From Streptomyces sp. CA-278952 (GTDB lineage: Bacteria; Actinomycetota; Actinomycetes; Streptomycetales; Streptomycetaceae), in assembly GCF_028747205.1 (NCBI RefSeq), contig NZ_CP112880.1, forward strand, positions 5,022,001 to 5,086,000: a stretch of DNA of 64,000 nt, written 5' to 3'. Below are positions 26,738 to 36,576 of this stretch, piece after piece. How positions within the stretch are numbered: the stretch's first letter is position 1; every line of letters begins with the position of its first letter. Below the pieces are notes generated by a model, which was not told where the DNA came from, searched no databases, and worked only from the letters and a program-made list of their open reading frames with translations. Made by a program: the position numbers and the translations under genes.

Positions 26738-29700
26738 ATGGCACCCCGTCTCACCGTCGTCGTCCCCCTCTACAACGTCGAGGAGTACCTCGGTGCCTGC
26801 CTGTCCTCGCTCGTCGAGCAGACCATGCCGGATCTGGAGGTCGTCCTCGTCGACGACGGCTCCACGGACAACGGGCCCGCCCTGGCCCAGGAGTTCGTGG
26901 AGCGCGACCCCCGCTTCCGGCTGCTGCGGCAGGAGAACGCCGGGCTCGGCGCGGCCCGCAACGCCGGGATCCGCGAGGCCCATTCCGGTGCGGAATTCCT
27001 GACGTTCGTCGACAGCGACGACGTCGTGCCGCCCGGCGCGTACGCCCGCATGCTGGCCGAACTCGACGGCTCGGGCTCCGACTTCGCCACCGGCAACGTG
27101 CTCCGGCTGCGGGCCAACGGGGATCTCGAACAGTCTCCGATGTTCCGCAAGCCGATGGAGAAGGCCCGGCGGTCGACCCACGTCACCCGGGACTGGACCC
27201 TGCTCGGCGACCGCATCGCCTGCAACAAGGTCTTCCGGCGCGCCTTCTGGGACGAACACGCCTTCGCCTTCCCCACCGGGGTGCTGTACGAGGACATCGC
27301 CGTCGTCCTCCCCGCCCACTTCCTGGCCCGCTCCGTCGACGTCGTCGAGGAGCCCGTCTACCACTGGCGCGACCGCGACGGCTCGATCACCACCCGGCGG
27401 GCCGTGCCCCGGGGCATCCGCGACCGGGTCACCGCCGTCACCACCGTCAGCCGCTTCCTCGCCGCCCGGCCCGGCCTGGCCGAGGCCAGACGCCGCTACG
27501 ACGCCCACGCGCTCTCCGGCGACCTGTGGCTGTTCATCGAGGCGCTCGGGGGCGGCGACGCGGAGTTCCACGAGGCCTTCCTGGAGCACGCGGGCACGTT
27601 CGCCGCCACCGTCGACGCCGATGTCCTCGCCTCGCTGCCCCTGCACCTGCGGGTCAAGTGGCAGCTCATCCGCGAACGCCGGCTGCCCGAACTCCTCGCC
27701 CTCCTCGCCGACGAGAAGAAGGACCGGGACACCTTCCACGTCACCGGGCTGCTCCGCCCCCGTGCCCACCACCCCGCCGTCCGAGACCCCCTGCCGCCCG
27801 CCACGACCGCACTGACCTCGGCGGACCTGCCCGTCCACGCCCACCTCACCGAGGCCGTCTGGCGGGACGGGCTGCTGCACCTGACCGGCCACGCCTACGT
27901 ACGGAACGCCCCCGGCGGCCCGGTCCGGCTCGGCTGGCTGCGCTCCGGGAAGCGACTGATCCCCCTGCGGACCCGCCCGGTCCCGGGCGACGAGGCCACC
28001 GCCCGCTCCGGCCGTTCCCTGCACCGCTACGACCGCGCCGGGTTCACCGCCGTCGTCGACCCGCGCAGACTCGCCGGGAAGGCGAGCGGCGGGCGCACGA
28101 CCTGGAAGCTGGAGGCCCTCGTCGTCGGCGCCGGCCGGCCGCGCCGGGGCCCCATGCGGCTCGTCTCCACCCCGGCCCCGCCCGCCGTGACGTACACCGA
28201 CGAACGGACCCGTATCGTCCCCGTCCTCTCCGGCAACAAGCTGGAGCTGCGCACCGAACGCGTCGCGGCCGTCCTGACCGGGCAGTCGGCGGTCGAGAAC
28301 GCAGTGCGCCTGGAGGTGAAGATCCTCGGCGACGCCGGGCCGGTCGCCCTCCGGCTCACCGAGTGGCGCACCAAGGAGACCCGGGAGTTCGCCCTGCGCG
28401 GCTCGCTCGGCTCCCGGGCGGCGGACATCCCGCTCAGCGCCCTCCGGGGACGGGACGACATCTGGGGCGTCCAGCTCGTCGGCGAGGGCCGGCCGTTGAC
28501 CGTTGCGGCCCGGACCGACGGCCAGGACGGACGCTACGCGCTGCCCGGCGGCCGTGAGCTGTACGCGGCCCCCAACCCCTCGGGCGACCTCGTGCTCACC
28601 GACCGGGCCGTCCAGCCCGTCGTCACCTCCGCCGCCTGGGAGGAGTCGGGCGCCCTGGTCCTCGAAGGGGCCTTCCCCGAACCCACGGGCGCCTTCCGGG
28701 AACTCGTCCTGCGCCACAGCGGCCACCGGGAGGAGGCGGTCCTCGGGCTGGAGCGGGGGGACGCCGACGGCTTCCGGGCCGTGATCGCGCCCGCCGCCGT
28801 CGAGGGGCCCGGCGGGACGCTGCCGCTCGCCGAGGGCCGCTGGTACCTCTTCCTGCGCGAGCCGGGAGAGCGGGACCCGGAGGCCTACCGACCGCTCCGC
28901 CTGACCACGCCTCTGCATCCCATGCTGCCCGCGCAACAGAGCGTCGGGGGACGGGACTTCACTCTCCAGCGGTGCCACCACGACCGGGTCGTCCTGGAGT
29001 CGGCCTCCGCCCTCCCCCCGGGTGAGCGGGGACCGTACGGGCAGAGGATCCAGCGCGAACGGTACGCCGGACTGCGCGCCGCCACGGCCGACGAACCGCG
29101 CCCCGCCGTCCTCTACTCCAGCTTCGACGGCCGCCAGTACTCCGACTCGCCCCGCGCCGTCCACCGCGAACTCGCGGCCCAGGGGCAGGACATCGAGCAC
29201 CTGTGGGTGGTGCGCGACCAGCAGGCGGCCGTGCCCGAAGGCGTCCGCCCCGTCGCCCTGCACAGCGCCGACTGGTACGAGGCGCTGGCCCGCAGCCGGT
29301 GGATCGTCACCAACACCCACCTGCCCGAGTGGTTCGAGCGGGCCAAGGGCCAGACCGTCGTCCAGACCTGGCACGGCACCCCGCTCAAACGCATCGGCCG
29401 CGACCTCGCGGGCACCCCGCACGCGGATGCCGCGTACATGGCGTCCATGGAACACCGGTCCGCCCAGTGGAGCGTGCTCGTCTCCCCGAACAGCTTCTCC
29501 ACCCCCGTGATGCGCCGCGCCTTCGGCTACTCGGGCGAGGTCCTGGAGTGCGGCTACCCGCGCAACGACCTGCTCCACGCCCCCGACCGGGACAAGATCG
29601 CCGCCACCGTACGCGAACGGCTCGCGCTCCCCGACGGGCGTCGCGTGATCCTCTACGCCCCCACCTGGCGCGAGGACCGCCCACGGCAGGGCGGACGCCA

Positions 29701-30181
29701 CGGGTTCGACCTCCAACTCGACCTCGAACGGGCCCGGGAGAGCCTCGGCGAGGACCACGTCCTGCTGGTCCGCCGCCACTACCTCGTCGGTGGCAGCGTC
29801 CCCGACACCGACTTCGTCCGGGACGTCTCCCGCCACCCGGACGTCGCCGAACTGCTGCTGATCAGCGACGTCCTGGTCACCGACTACTCCTCGATCATGT
29901 TCGACTTCGCGCAGACCGGCCGCCCGATGCTCTTCCACACCCACGACCTGGCCCACTACCGCGACACCCTGCGCGGATTCTGCTTCGACTTCGAGCAGCG
30001 TGCCCCCGGGCCCCTGATCCCCGACTCCGCCGGAATCGTGGCCGCCCTGCGCGACCCGGAAGCCGCGACCGCCGGGCACCGGGAGGCGTACGAGCGGTTC
30101 CGGGAGGCGTTCTGCGACCTCGACGACGGGACCGCCGCCGCCGGGGTCGTCGACCGGATGCTCAAGGGAGAGCAGGCATGA
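26738..30181 (+). CDS. GT2 / CDP-glycerol glycerophosphotransferase fusion
   Basis: 1147 residues from the ATG at 26738 (MAPRLTVVVPLYNVEEYL). The GT2 domain (about 1-240) has intact VDDGSTDNG and FVDSDD. The middle (about 370-750) is beta-rich and shared with the other fusions. The TagF domain (about 770-1140) has QTWHGTPLKRIG, LVRRHYLVG and LVTDYSSIMFDFAQTGRPM, all canonical. It probably both glycosylates and extends a polyol-phosphate chain. The next gene overlaps its stop by 4 bp (ATGA), so the two are translationally coupled. Confidence 0.9.
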   Translation: MAPRLTVVVPLYNVEEYLGACLSSLVEQTMPDLEVVLVDDGSTDNGPALAQEFVERDPRFRLLRQENAGLGAARNAGIREAHSGAEFLTFVDSDDVVPPGAYARMLAELDGSGSDFATGNVLRLRANGDLEQSPMFRKPMEKARRSTHVTRDWTLLGDRIACNKVFRRAFWDEHAFAFPTGVLYEDIAVVLPAHFLARSVDVVEEPVYHWRDRDGSITTRRAVPRGIRDRVTAVTTVSRFLAARPGLAEARRRYDAHALSGDLWLFIEALGGGDAEFHEAFLEHAGTFAATVDADVLASLPLHLRVKWQLIRERRLPELLALLADEKKDRDTFHVTGLLRPRAHHPAVRDPLPPATTALTSADLPVHAHLTEAVWRDGLLHLTGHAYVRNAPGGPVRLGWLRSGKRLIPLRTRPVPGDEATARSGRSLHRYDRAGFTAVVDPRRLAGKASGGRTTWKLEALVVGAGRPRRGPMRLVSTPAPPAVTYTDERTRIVPVLSGNKLELRTERVAAVLTGQSAVENAVRLEVKILGDAGPVALRLTEWRTKETREFALRGSLGSRAADIPLSALRGRDDIWGVQLVGEGRPLTVAARTDGQDGRYALPGGRELYAAPNPSGDLVLTDRAVQPVVTSAAWEESGALVLEGAFPEPTGAFRELVLRHSGHREEAVLGLERGDADGFRAVIAPAAVEGPGGTLPLAEGRWYLFLREPGERDPEAYRPLRLTTPLHPMLPAQQSVGGRDFTLQRCHHDRVVLESASALPPGERGPYGQRIQRERYAGLRAATADEPRPAVLYSSFDGRQYSDSPRAVHRELAAQGQDIEHLWVVRDQQAAVPEGVRPVALHSADWYEALARSRWIVTNTHLPEWFERAKGQTVVQTWHGTPLKRIGRDLAGTPHADAAYMASMEHRSAQWSVLVSPNSFSTPVMRRAFGYSGEVLECGYPRNDLLHAPDRDKIAATVRERLALPDGRRVILYAPTWREDRPRQGGRHGFDLQLDLERARESLGEDHVLLVRRHYLVGGSVPDTDFVRDVSRHPDVAELLLISDVLVTDYSSIMFDFAQTGRPMLFHTHDLAHYRDTLRGFCFDFEQRAPGPLIPDSAGIVAALRDPEAATAGHREAYERFREAFCDLDDGTAAAGVVDRMLKGEQA

Positions 30182-33057
30182 GCGACTTCAGCTGTGTCAT
30201 CACCGGCGGCGGGGACGGCGAGGGCCCCGGAGACGCCGAGGCCCTGCGCGCCTCCGTGGAGTCCGTGCTCGGCCAGTCGCTGCGCGGAGCCGAGGCCGTC
30301 GTGGTCCTCGCCTCCACCGCCGCCCCGGCCGTCCGGAGCGCCGCCCGGACCCTCGCCGAGCGGGCCCCCGGGCGGGTCCGCCTCCTCCACGCCGACCCGG
30401 CCGTCCGCACCACCGGAGCCCTGCGCAACGCCGGCCTGGACGCGGCGGGCGGCCGGTACATCCTGGTCCTCGCCACCGGCGAACGCCTCCAGCTCCACGC
30501 CTGCCGCAACCTCTGGCAGGCGGGCGAGAGAAGCCGCGCCGACCTGATCGCCGGCCGCTGGAGCCGGGTCGCCGACGACAGCGGTAAGGAGCGGGAGCCT
30601 TCCTGGCAGGGAGAGCTGTACGCCCGCTCCCGCACTCTCGCCCGCTTCACCGAAGCCCCCGAACTCGTCGTCAGGGACGCCCTGGTGACCGGTTTCTGTC
30701 TGCGACGCGAGGCCGCCAGACGGCACGGGCTGCGGTACGAGGAGGACCTGACGCACGGCGAGATCCTTTTCGGCCCGCTCGCCGCCGCCGCGGTCGGCCG
30801 GATCGCCCTGGTCCGCCGGCTGATCGTGACCGGCCGGACCGCCCCCGACCGGGCCCGCGACCTCGCCGCCCTGGTCGAGGCCCACCGCCGCGTCGCCAAC
30901 ACCCTCCTCGCGCACGGGCTGTCCGAGCTGCGCGAGGAGCGGGAGAAGGCGTTCGCCCGCGACCACCTGGTGCCGCTCGCCCGGTCCTTCCCCCACCTGC
31001 CCGCCGCCCGCCGCGACCGGGTCGCCGCGGCCGCCGCCCGGGCGCTGACCGGTTGCTTCCGGGACGGACTGCCGGACCTGCCGCCGCTGGAGCGGGTCGC
31101 CGTGCGCCTGCTGGCCCGGGGCGCCGCCGAAGGGGTCCTCACCGCGGCGTACGCGCTGAGCAGGCCGGCCACCGTGTGCGCGCCGCTGACGACGGGCGCG
31201 GACGGCCGGGTCACCTGGGGCGGCGACCCGGAAGGGCCGGGCGTCGACGTCACCGAACTCGGGCACCAGTACCGCACGTTCGGCGGCGCGCGGCTGATGA
31301 ACCGGCTCACCCGGGCCACCGCAGACCGGGGCCGCCTGCTGCTGGAAGGCCGCCTCGTGCTGCCCGGCCACGGCGGCCCGGCCCCCGATGCCCCTCTCAC
31401 CGCGACCCTGGAGTTCCGGGCCCGGGGCGGGGCGCGCGCCGTCGCGTTCCCGGTCGAGGAGATCCGGCACGACGGCAACGGGATCAGCTGGCGCGCGCGG
31501 GCCGACGTCTCACGCCGTCTGCGCCCCGTCGGCGCCCGCGACACGGCGTGGGACGCGCGGCTGACCGTGACCGCGGGGGGCCCCGACGGGACCCGTTCCG
31601 TCAGCGACCTGTTCGCCCCGCAGGACCAGGTGGAAGGGTCCCTCCGGTTCCCCGCCAGACCCCGGCTCGGACCGCTCGCCGGGGACACCTGGGAGCCCTA
31701 CATCACGCTCAAGGACCACTTCGCGCTCCGGCTGACCGCCCGCCGCCGCCCGGCCCGCACCACCCACCGCCTGGTCCGCTACGCCACCCGCTTCCGGCCC
31801 GCCCGCAAGGCGAAGCTCCTCGTCCGGTCCCTCCGGGGGCGCCTGGACCGCTACCGCTCCCGGGGCTTCAAGGTCCCCGTCTACACCACCTGGCTCACCC
31901 GGCTCCCCGTGCGCCGCGGCTCCGTCGTCCTCGAGAGCCACATGGGCACCTGCTACGGCGACAGCCCGCGCGCCCTCTACGAGGAGATCCGCCGCCAGGG
32001 TCTGAAACTCCACGCCACCTGGTCCTACGACCCCTCCCCGGCCGGCTTCCCGGACGGCGCCCGCCTCGTACGCCGCTGGTCCTGGCGCTACCTGTGGGCG
32101 CTGGCCCGCGCCGAGTACTGGGTCGACAACCAGGGCTTCCCGCAGCAGCTGCGCAAACCCCGGCACACCACGTACCTCCAGACCTGGCACGGCTCCGCGT
32201 ACAAGCGGATGGGCTTCGACGAGCGGCGCGTACGCCTCCAGAACGCCCCCCAGCGCGAACGGCTCCAGCGGGCCGTGGACCGCTTCGACCACTTCCTCGT
32301 CCGCTCCGAGCACGACGTGGACACCCTGGCCCGCGCCTACCGGCTGCCCGAGAAGCGGCTCCTGCGCACCGGCTACCCGCGCAACGACGCCCTGATCGCG
32401 GAGCGCGACCGGGCCGAGACCGAGGGACGGCTGCCGCGCCCGCCGCTCGCCGGGGCGCTCGGGCTGGACGACCACAAGAAGACCGTGCTGTACGCCCCCA
32501 CGTTCCGGGGCGGTCCCGGGAAACAGCGCAGGGCCCGACTCCTCCTTGACGTACGGGAGTTCGCGGAGCGGTTCGGCGACACCCACACCCTGCTCGTACG
32601 GGCCCACTACCTGGAGTCCGCCCGGCTGCCGCTCTGCCCGCCCGGGACCGTCGTCGACGTCTCGCGCCACCACGACGTCCAAGAACTCCTCGCCCTCACC
32701 GATGTGTTGATCACCGACTACTCCTCCATCATGTTCGACTTCGCCCTCCTCGACCGGCCCGTCGTGCTGTACGCCCCCGACCTGGAGGCGTACGCGGCCG
32801 AGCGCGGCAGCTACTTCGACCTGCGGGAGCACGCCCCGGGGCCGGTGACCGCGACGCAGGAGGAGCTGTTCGGGGCCCTCGCGGAGCTGAAGAAGTCCGA
32901 CACCCGGTACGCCGACCGACGGCGGGACTTCGCGCGTCGGTTCGGGGCCTACGACCGGGGGGACGCAGCCCGCAGGACCGTCGCCGCCGTCTTCGCCCCC
33001 GGGGCCTCCCGGGGCGCCCGCCACACCATCGACCACGACCGGGGGGCCGGCCGATGA
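30178..33057 (+). CDS. TagF-like glycerophosphotransferase with degenerate GT2 domain
   Basis: 959 residues. The N-terminus has the GT2 fold pattern (LRASVESVLGQSLRGAEAVVVL, ALRNAGLDAAGG), but the nucleotide-binding VDDGS is VVVLASTAA (41-49) and the DxD-type metal site is replaced by LVLATGERL (96-104), so this domain is probably inactive. The C-terminal TagF domain (about 590-945) is intact: QTWHGSAYKRMGFDE, LVRAHYLES, LITDYSSIMFDFALLDRPVV. It resembles S. aureus/B. subtilis TagF-type polymerases in motif, not proven in substrate. It overlaps both neighbours by 4 bp in an ATGA arrangement. Confidence 0.87.
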   Translation: MSDFSCVITGGGDGEGPGDAEALRASVESVLGQSLRGAEAVVVLASTAAPAVRSAARTLAERAPGRVRLLHADPAVRTTGALRNAGLDAAGGRYILVLATGERLQLHACRNLWQAGERSRADLIAGRWSRVADDSGKEREPSWQGELYARSRTLARFTEAPELVVRDALVTGFCLRREAARRHGLRYEEDLTHGEILFGPLAAAAVGRIALVRRLIVTGRTAPDRARDLAALVEAHRRVANTLLAHGLSELREEREKAFARDHLVPLARSFPHLPAARRDRVAAAAARALTGCFRDGLPDLPPLERVAVRLLARGAAEGVLTAAYALSRPATVCAPLTTGADGRVTWGGDPEGPGVDVTELGHQYRTFGGARLMNRLTRATADRGRLLLEGRLVLPGHGGPAPDAPLTATLEFRARGGARAVAFPVEEIRHDGNGISWRARADVSRRLRPVGARDTAWDARLTVTAGGPDGTRSVSDLFAPQDQVEGSLRFPARPRLGPLAGDTWEPYITLKDHFALRLTARRRPARTTHRLVRYATRFRPARKAKLLVRSLRGRLDRYRSRGFKVPVYTTWLTRLPVRRGSVVLESHMGTCYGDSPRALYEEIRRQGLKLHATWSYDPSPAGFPDGARLVRRWSWRYLWALARAEYWVDNQGFPQQLRKPRHTTYLQTWHGSAYKRMGFDERRVRLQNAPQRERLQRAVDRFDHFLVRSEHDVDTLARAYRLPEKRLLRTGYPRNDALIAERDRAETEGRLPRPPLAGALGLDDHKKTVLYAPTFRGGPGKQRRARLLLDVREFAERFGDTHTLLVRAHYLESARLPLCPPGTVVDVSRHHDVQELLALTDVLITDYSSIMFDFALLDRPVVLYAPDLEAYAAERGSYFDLREHAPGPVTATQEELFGALAELKKSDTRYADRRRDFARRFGAYDRGDAARRTVAAVFAPGASRGARHTIDHDRGAGR

Positions 33058-34196
33058 GCCGCGACGTCTTCATCGTCTCCAACAGCACCGACGAACTCGG
33101 CGGCGTCACCGGCTGGATGCACCAGACCGCCCGCCTCCTCGGCGGCCAGGGCCACCGCGTCCACACCATCGGCATCCACGCGTCCGACCTCAAGATGGCG
33201 CTGCCCGAGGAGCCCGGCCACCCCGTCACCGCCCTCTACCCCGCCCACCCCCCGACCCCCTGGACGCCCCACGGCGTCCGCGACCGCTTCCGCCTCCCCG
33301 CCCGGCGCACGGAGGCGGCCCGGGTCGCCGCCAAGAAGCGGGCGGTCGCCCGGCTCTCGGAGATCTTCGCGACCGCCCGGCCCGGCGCGGTCGTCATCGT
33401 CACCCAGGTCTGGGCGATGGAATGGGTCGGCGAGGCCGACACCACCGGGCTGCGGGTCATCGGGATGAGCCACGAGTCCTACGGCTACTCCCGCGCGAGC
33501 CACCGCTACCGCTGGATCAAGAACCACTACAAGGAGCTCGACCACTGGCTCGTCCTCACCGAGGAGGACGCCGACCAGTGGGCCGGGGACGGCATGAACA
33601 ACGTCGGCTTCCTGCCCAACGCGCTCTCCCGCCTCCCCGCCGTGCCCTCCCCGCGCACCGCGCGGACCGTCGCCAGCATCGGCCGGCTCAGCGACCAGAA
33701 GGGCATCGACCTGCTCCTGGACACCTGGGCCCTGGTCGCCCCCGCCCGCCCCGACTGGAGGCTGCGCGTGTACGGGGCCGGCGAGGACGAGGCCGCGCTG
33801 AAGGCGCAGTGCACCGGCCTCGGCCTCGACGGGTCCGTGGAGTGGATGGGCCGCACGGACGACGTGGAGCGGGCCCTCGCCGAGGCCTCCGTCTTCGTCC
33901 AGTCCTCCCGGGGCGAGGGCTTCCCGCTGGCCCTGCTGGAGGCGATGGCGAGCGGTGTGCCCTGCGCCGCCTTCGACTGCGCGCCCGGGGTGCGGGAGAT
34001 CGTCCGCGACGGCGAGGACGGGCTCCTTGCCCCCGCCGGAGACGTCGCCGCCCTCGCCGACCGGCTGCTGCGGCTCACCGGCAACCCCCGGCTGCGCGAC
34101 GCGATGGGCGCGCGGGCCCGGTCAGGCGTCCAGCGGTTCTCCGAGCCGGAGACCCTGCGCCGCTGGGAGGAGCTGTTCGCTTTCCTGGAGCGCTGA
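33054..34196 (+). CDS. GT4-family glycosyltransferase
   Basis: 380 residues, GT-B fold. The acceptor domain begins with IVSNSTDELGGVTGWMHQTARLL. The donor domain carries SIGRLSDQKGIDLLLDTW and the EX7E motif in RGEGFPLALLEAMASGVP (about 284-301). GT4 enzymes use activated sugars with retention. It is the last gene of the translationally coupled unit 26738-34196, so it probably glycosylates the same wall polymer. It is convergent with the next transferase gene 51 bp away. Confidence 0.9.
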   Translation: MSRDVFIVSNSTDELGGVTGWMHQTARLLGGQGHRVHTIGIHASDLKMALPEEPGHPVTALYPAHPPTPWTPHGVRDRFRLPARRTEAARVAAKKRAVARLSEIFATARPGAVVIVTQVWAMEWVGEADTTGLRVIGMSHESYGYSRASHRYRWIKNHYKELDHWLVLTEEDADQWAGDGMNNVGFLPNALSRLPAVPSPRTARTVASIGRLSDQKGIDLLLDTWALVAPARPDWRLRVYGAGEDEAALKAQCTGLGLDGSVEWMGRTDDVERALAEASVFVQSSRGEGFPLALLEAMASGVPCAAFDCAPGVREIVRDGEDGLLAPAGDVAALADRLLRLTGNPRLRDAMGARARSGVQRFSEPETLRRWEELFAFLER

Positions 34197-34247
34197 ACAC
34201 GCGCGGGGCACGTGCGGAAGCACGCGTTCGGGTGTGGCGGGGCCGGG

Positions 34248-36473
34248 TCAGCCCTTGACGCCCGCCCCGGCCCCGTCCCGCGCCGGAAGGGCCGCGGGCG
34301 TCCGGCGCGCGGCGGACGGCACCGGCAGCGGCAGCCCGTCCGTCTCCCCGAGGAAGACCCGCCGCACCACCCGCTCGGCGGCGTACCCGTCGTCGTACGG
34401 ACAGAACCGGGCCCGGAACGCGGCCCGCAGCTGCGCCGAGCGGGAGGCCCGCCAGTGGTCCGTGGCGAAGATGTCGAACAGCTCGTCCTGGCCCCGGGCC
34501 ACGATGCCGGGCGGGAACGCCGTGATGTCGAAGTACGTGCCCCGGGCCGCCTCGAACGCCTCGATGTCGGCGAGGTGCAGCACCACCGGGCGGTCCAGGT
34601 TGACGTAGTCGAACATCAGCGACGCGTAGTCCGTGATCAGCGCGTCCGACGCCAGCGCCAGCGTCTCCACGGACCGGTGCCCGCTGACGTCGATGATCCG
34701 GGGATGCGGCGCCCGGTGGCCGCCGGGGCCCGCGGGGTGCGGCGCCCGGGCCAGGACCACGAACTGCGGGCCCAGGACCCGGACCAGCCGCTCCAGGTCC
34801 AGGGCGGGCCGCTGGATCCGCCGGTAGTCGCGGTGCGTCGGGGCGTACAGCAGCGCGGTGCTGCCCGCCGGGATCCCCAGCGTCTCGCGCAGCCGCGCCA
34901 CATCCGCCGGGCCGGTGCGGTGGTACACGTCGTTGCGCGGCGAGCCGTACTCCAGCGTCGTGTACGCGGACGGATAGGCCCTCTCCCGTACGAGGGTGGA
35001 GTGCGGGTTCGCCGAGAGGGAGAAGTCCCAGGTGTCCACGGAGCGCAGCAGCTGCTCGAAGTCGGTGCCCCGGGCGGCGGCGGGCCGGTCCAGCAGATCG
35101 GTGCCCACGGTCCGCAGCGGCGTGCCCTCGTGCGTCTGGAGCAGGACCTGGCCCCGGCGCTTGACCAGCCCCCGGTCGAAGGCGGAGTCGTTCACCAGAT
35201 ACGCGGAGCGGGCCAGCGCCGTCCAGTGGGCGAAGGTGCCGGGCGCGAGGCGCCGGGTGCCGGTCGGCACGGTGTGGGCGTCGACGGGATGGCAGATCCA
35301 GGCCGTCCGCACCCCCGGGACCAGCTCGCGGACCTTCGCCTCGATCGCCGCCGGGCTGCCCGTGTACCCGCCTCCCCGGGTGGCGAACACCGCGTCCCGG
35401 GAGCGCAGCGGCAGCCGCGACTGGATCCGGTAGTGCGCCCGCAGCGCCGCGCCCCGCACCGCCCGGCGGGCGCCCGCCGCCCCCCGGCGCAGCCGGCCGC
35501 CCAGGCGCTGGGCCCCCGACAGTGCCTGGTAGGTGCGCCGCGCGCCGAGCCACAGCAGGCCGTGCCGCAACAGGGCACGACGGGGGGCCGGGGCGCCGGG
35601 GGTGCGGTAGCGGCGGCAGGACGCGGCCGCCCGGCGGAAGAAGGCGGCGCGGCGGTGGAGCGGCAGCCGGTCCCGGGAGGCGAACAGCGCCGAGAAGTGG
35701 TCCAGCATCCGGCGGAACATCACCGGCCGCCACAGGGCGAGTTCGGGCCGCGAGTCGATGAACGCGAACACCCGGTCGTACTGGTCGAAGACGTCGAAGT
35801 GCTTCTCGCTGGTGGTGGAGAGGATGTTGCCGCGCCGCCGCTGCCGGTAGGAGACGCAGACCGCGTCCAGCACCGCGATCGACCCGGCCGACATCAGCAC
35901 CGGATAGGTCCACGGGGTGTCCTCGTAGTAGCCGGGCGGGAAGGTGAACCCCTCGGCCTCGATGAACGCGCGGCGGTACGCCTTGTTCCAGACGACCATG
36001 AGGAGCTTCAGCAGCTCGGGGCGGTCGGTGAGCCGGAAGCGGTCGGGCCCGCCCTCGTCGAGGTGGGCGGCCAGGACGTTGCGCACGCTGCGGCCCGTCC
36101 AGTACGTGCGGGCGTAGTCGTACATCAGGACGTCGGGCTCGCCGGTCGCGTCGATCCGGTCGGCGATGGTCTGGAGCGCGTCCGGCAGCAGAGTGTCGTC
36201 ACCGTCGAGGAAGACCAGGTAGTCGCCGGACGCCCGGCCCATCCCGGCGTTGCGGGCCGGCCCCAGACCGGTGTTGCGGGGGAGGTGCAGTGCGGTGACA
36301 CGGGGGTCCCGGCGGGCGTACTCGTCGGCGATCGGCCCACAGGCGTCGGGGGAGCAGTCGTCGACCACGACGATCTCGTAGTCCTTGAACGACTGGGCCA
36401 GCACGGAATCCAGACACGCGTGCAGATACGCCTGGACCCGGAATGCGGGCACGATGACGGAGAACCGGGGCAC
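34248..36473 (-). CDS. GT2 / CDP-glycerol glycerophosphotransferase fusion (short form)
   Basis: 741 residues, the shortest of the fusions because it lacks the long beta-rich middle. The GT2 domain (about 1-250) has FSVIVPAFRVQAYL, VVDDCSPDACG and FLDGDD. The TagF domain (about 385-720) has LLQTHEGTPLRTVGTD, where the usual HGT is HEGT, and LITDYASLMFDYVNLDRPVVLH. Its last residues (about 715-741) are Pro/Ala-rich. It is read towards the GT4 gene and away from the sugar ABC operon. The role is probably addition of polyol-phosphate or sugar to a wall polymer. Confidence 0.88.
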   Translation of the reverse strand: MPRFSVIVPAFRVQAYLHACLDSVLAQSFKDYEIVVVDDCSPDACGPIADEYARRDPRVTALHLPRNTGLGPARNAGMGRASGDYLVFLDGDDTLLPDALQTIADRIDATGEPDVLMYDYARTYWTGRSVRNVLAAHLDEGGPDRFRLTDRPELLKLLMVVWNKAYRRAFIEAEGFTFPPGYYEDTPWTYPVLMSAGSIAVLDAVCVSYRQRRRGNILSTTSEKHFDVFDQYDRVFAFIDSRPELALWRPVMFRRMLDHFSALFASRDRLPLHRRAAFFRRAAASCRRYRTPGAPAPRRALLRHGLLWLGARRTYQALSGAQRLGGRLRRGAAGARRAVRGAALRAHYRIQSRLPLRSRDAVFATRGGGYTGSPAAIEAKVRELVPGVRTAWICHPVDAHTVPTGTRRLAPGTFAHWTALARSAYLVNDSAFDRGLVKRRGQVLLQTHEGTPLRTVGTDLLDRPAAARGTDFEQLLRSVDTWDFSLSANPHSTLVRERAYPSAYTTLEYGSPRNDVYHRTGPADVARLRETLGIPAGSTALLYAPTHRDYRRIQRPALDLERLVRVLGPQFVVLARAPHPAGPGGHRAPHPRIIDVSGHRSVETLALASDALITDYASLMFDYVNLDRPVVLHLADIEAFEAARGTYFDITAFPPGIVARGQDELFDIFATDHWRASRSAQLRAAFRARFCPYDDGYAAERVVRRVFLGETDGLPLPVPSAARRTPAALPARDGAGAGVKG

Positions 36474-36576
36474 TACACATCCATGGGTCGATCGTTCGCG
36501 GGAACCAGGCAGACCGCAAACGTCGGATGGAATGACAGGGTTACGCCGGACGCGGCAATCGGGGGACGGAGACGGC

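Noticed and set aside
25418..30079. Minus-strand ORF of 1553 codons opposite several transferase genes
   Set aside because: It spans two real genes and the non-coding gaps and terminator between them, and has no domain.
23450..34235. Shared motif ACCCGAACG near three transferase genes (about 23457, 26595 and 34226 inverted)
   Set aside because: A 9-mer of this composition is expected about once by chance in the window, and the three positions differ relative to gene starts.
15337..36473. Secondary-metabolite cluster, suggested by the TylF-type methyltransferase and MFS genes
   Set aside because: No PKS, NRPS, terpene or other core biosynthetic gene is present; the neighbours are wall-polymer enzymes.
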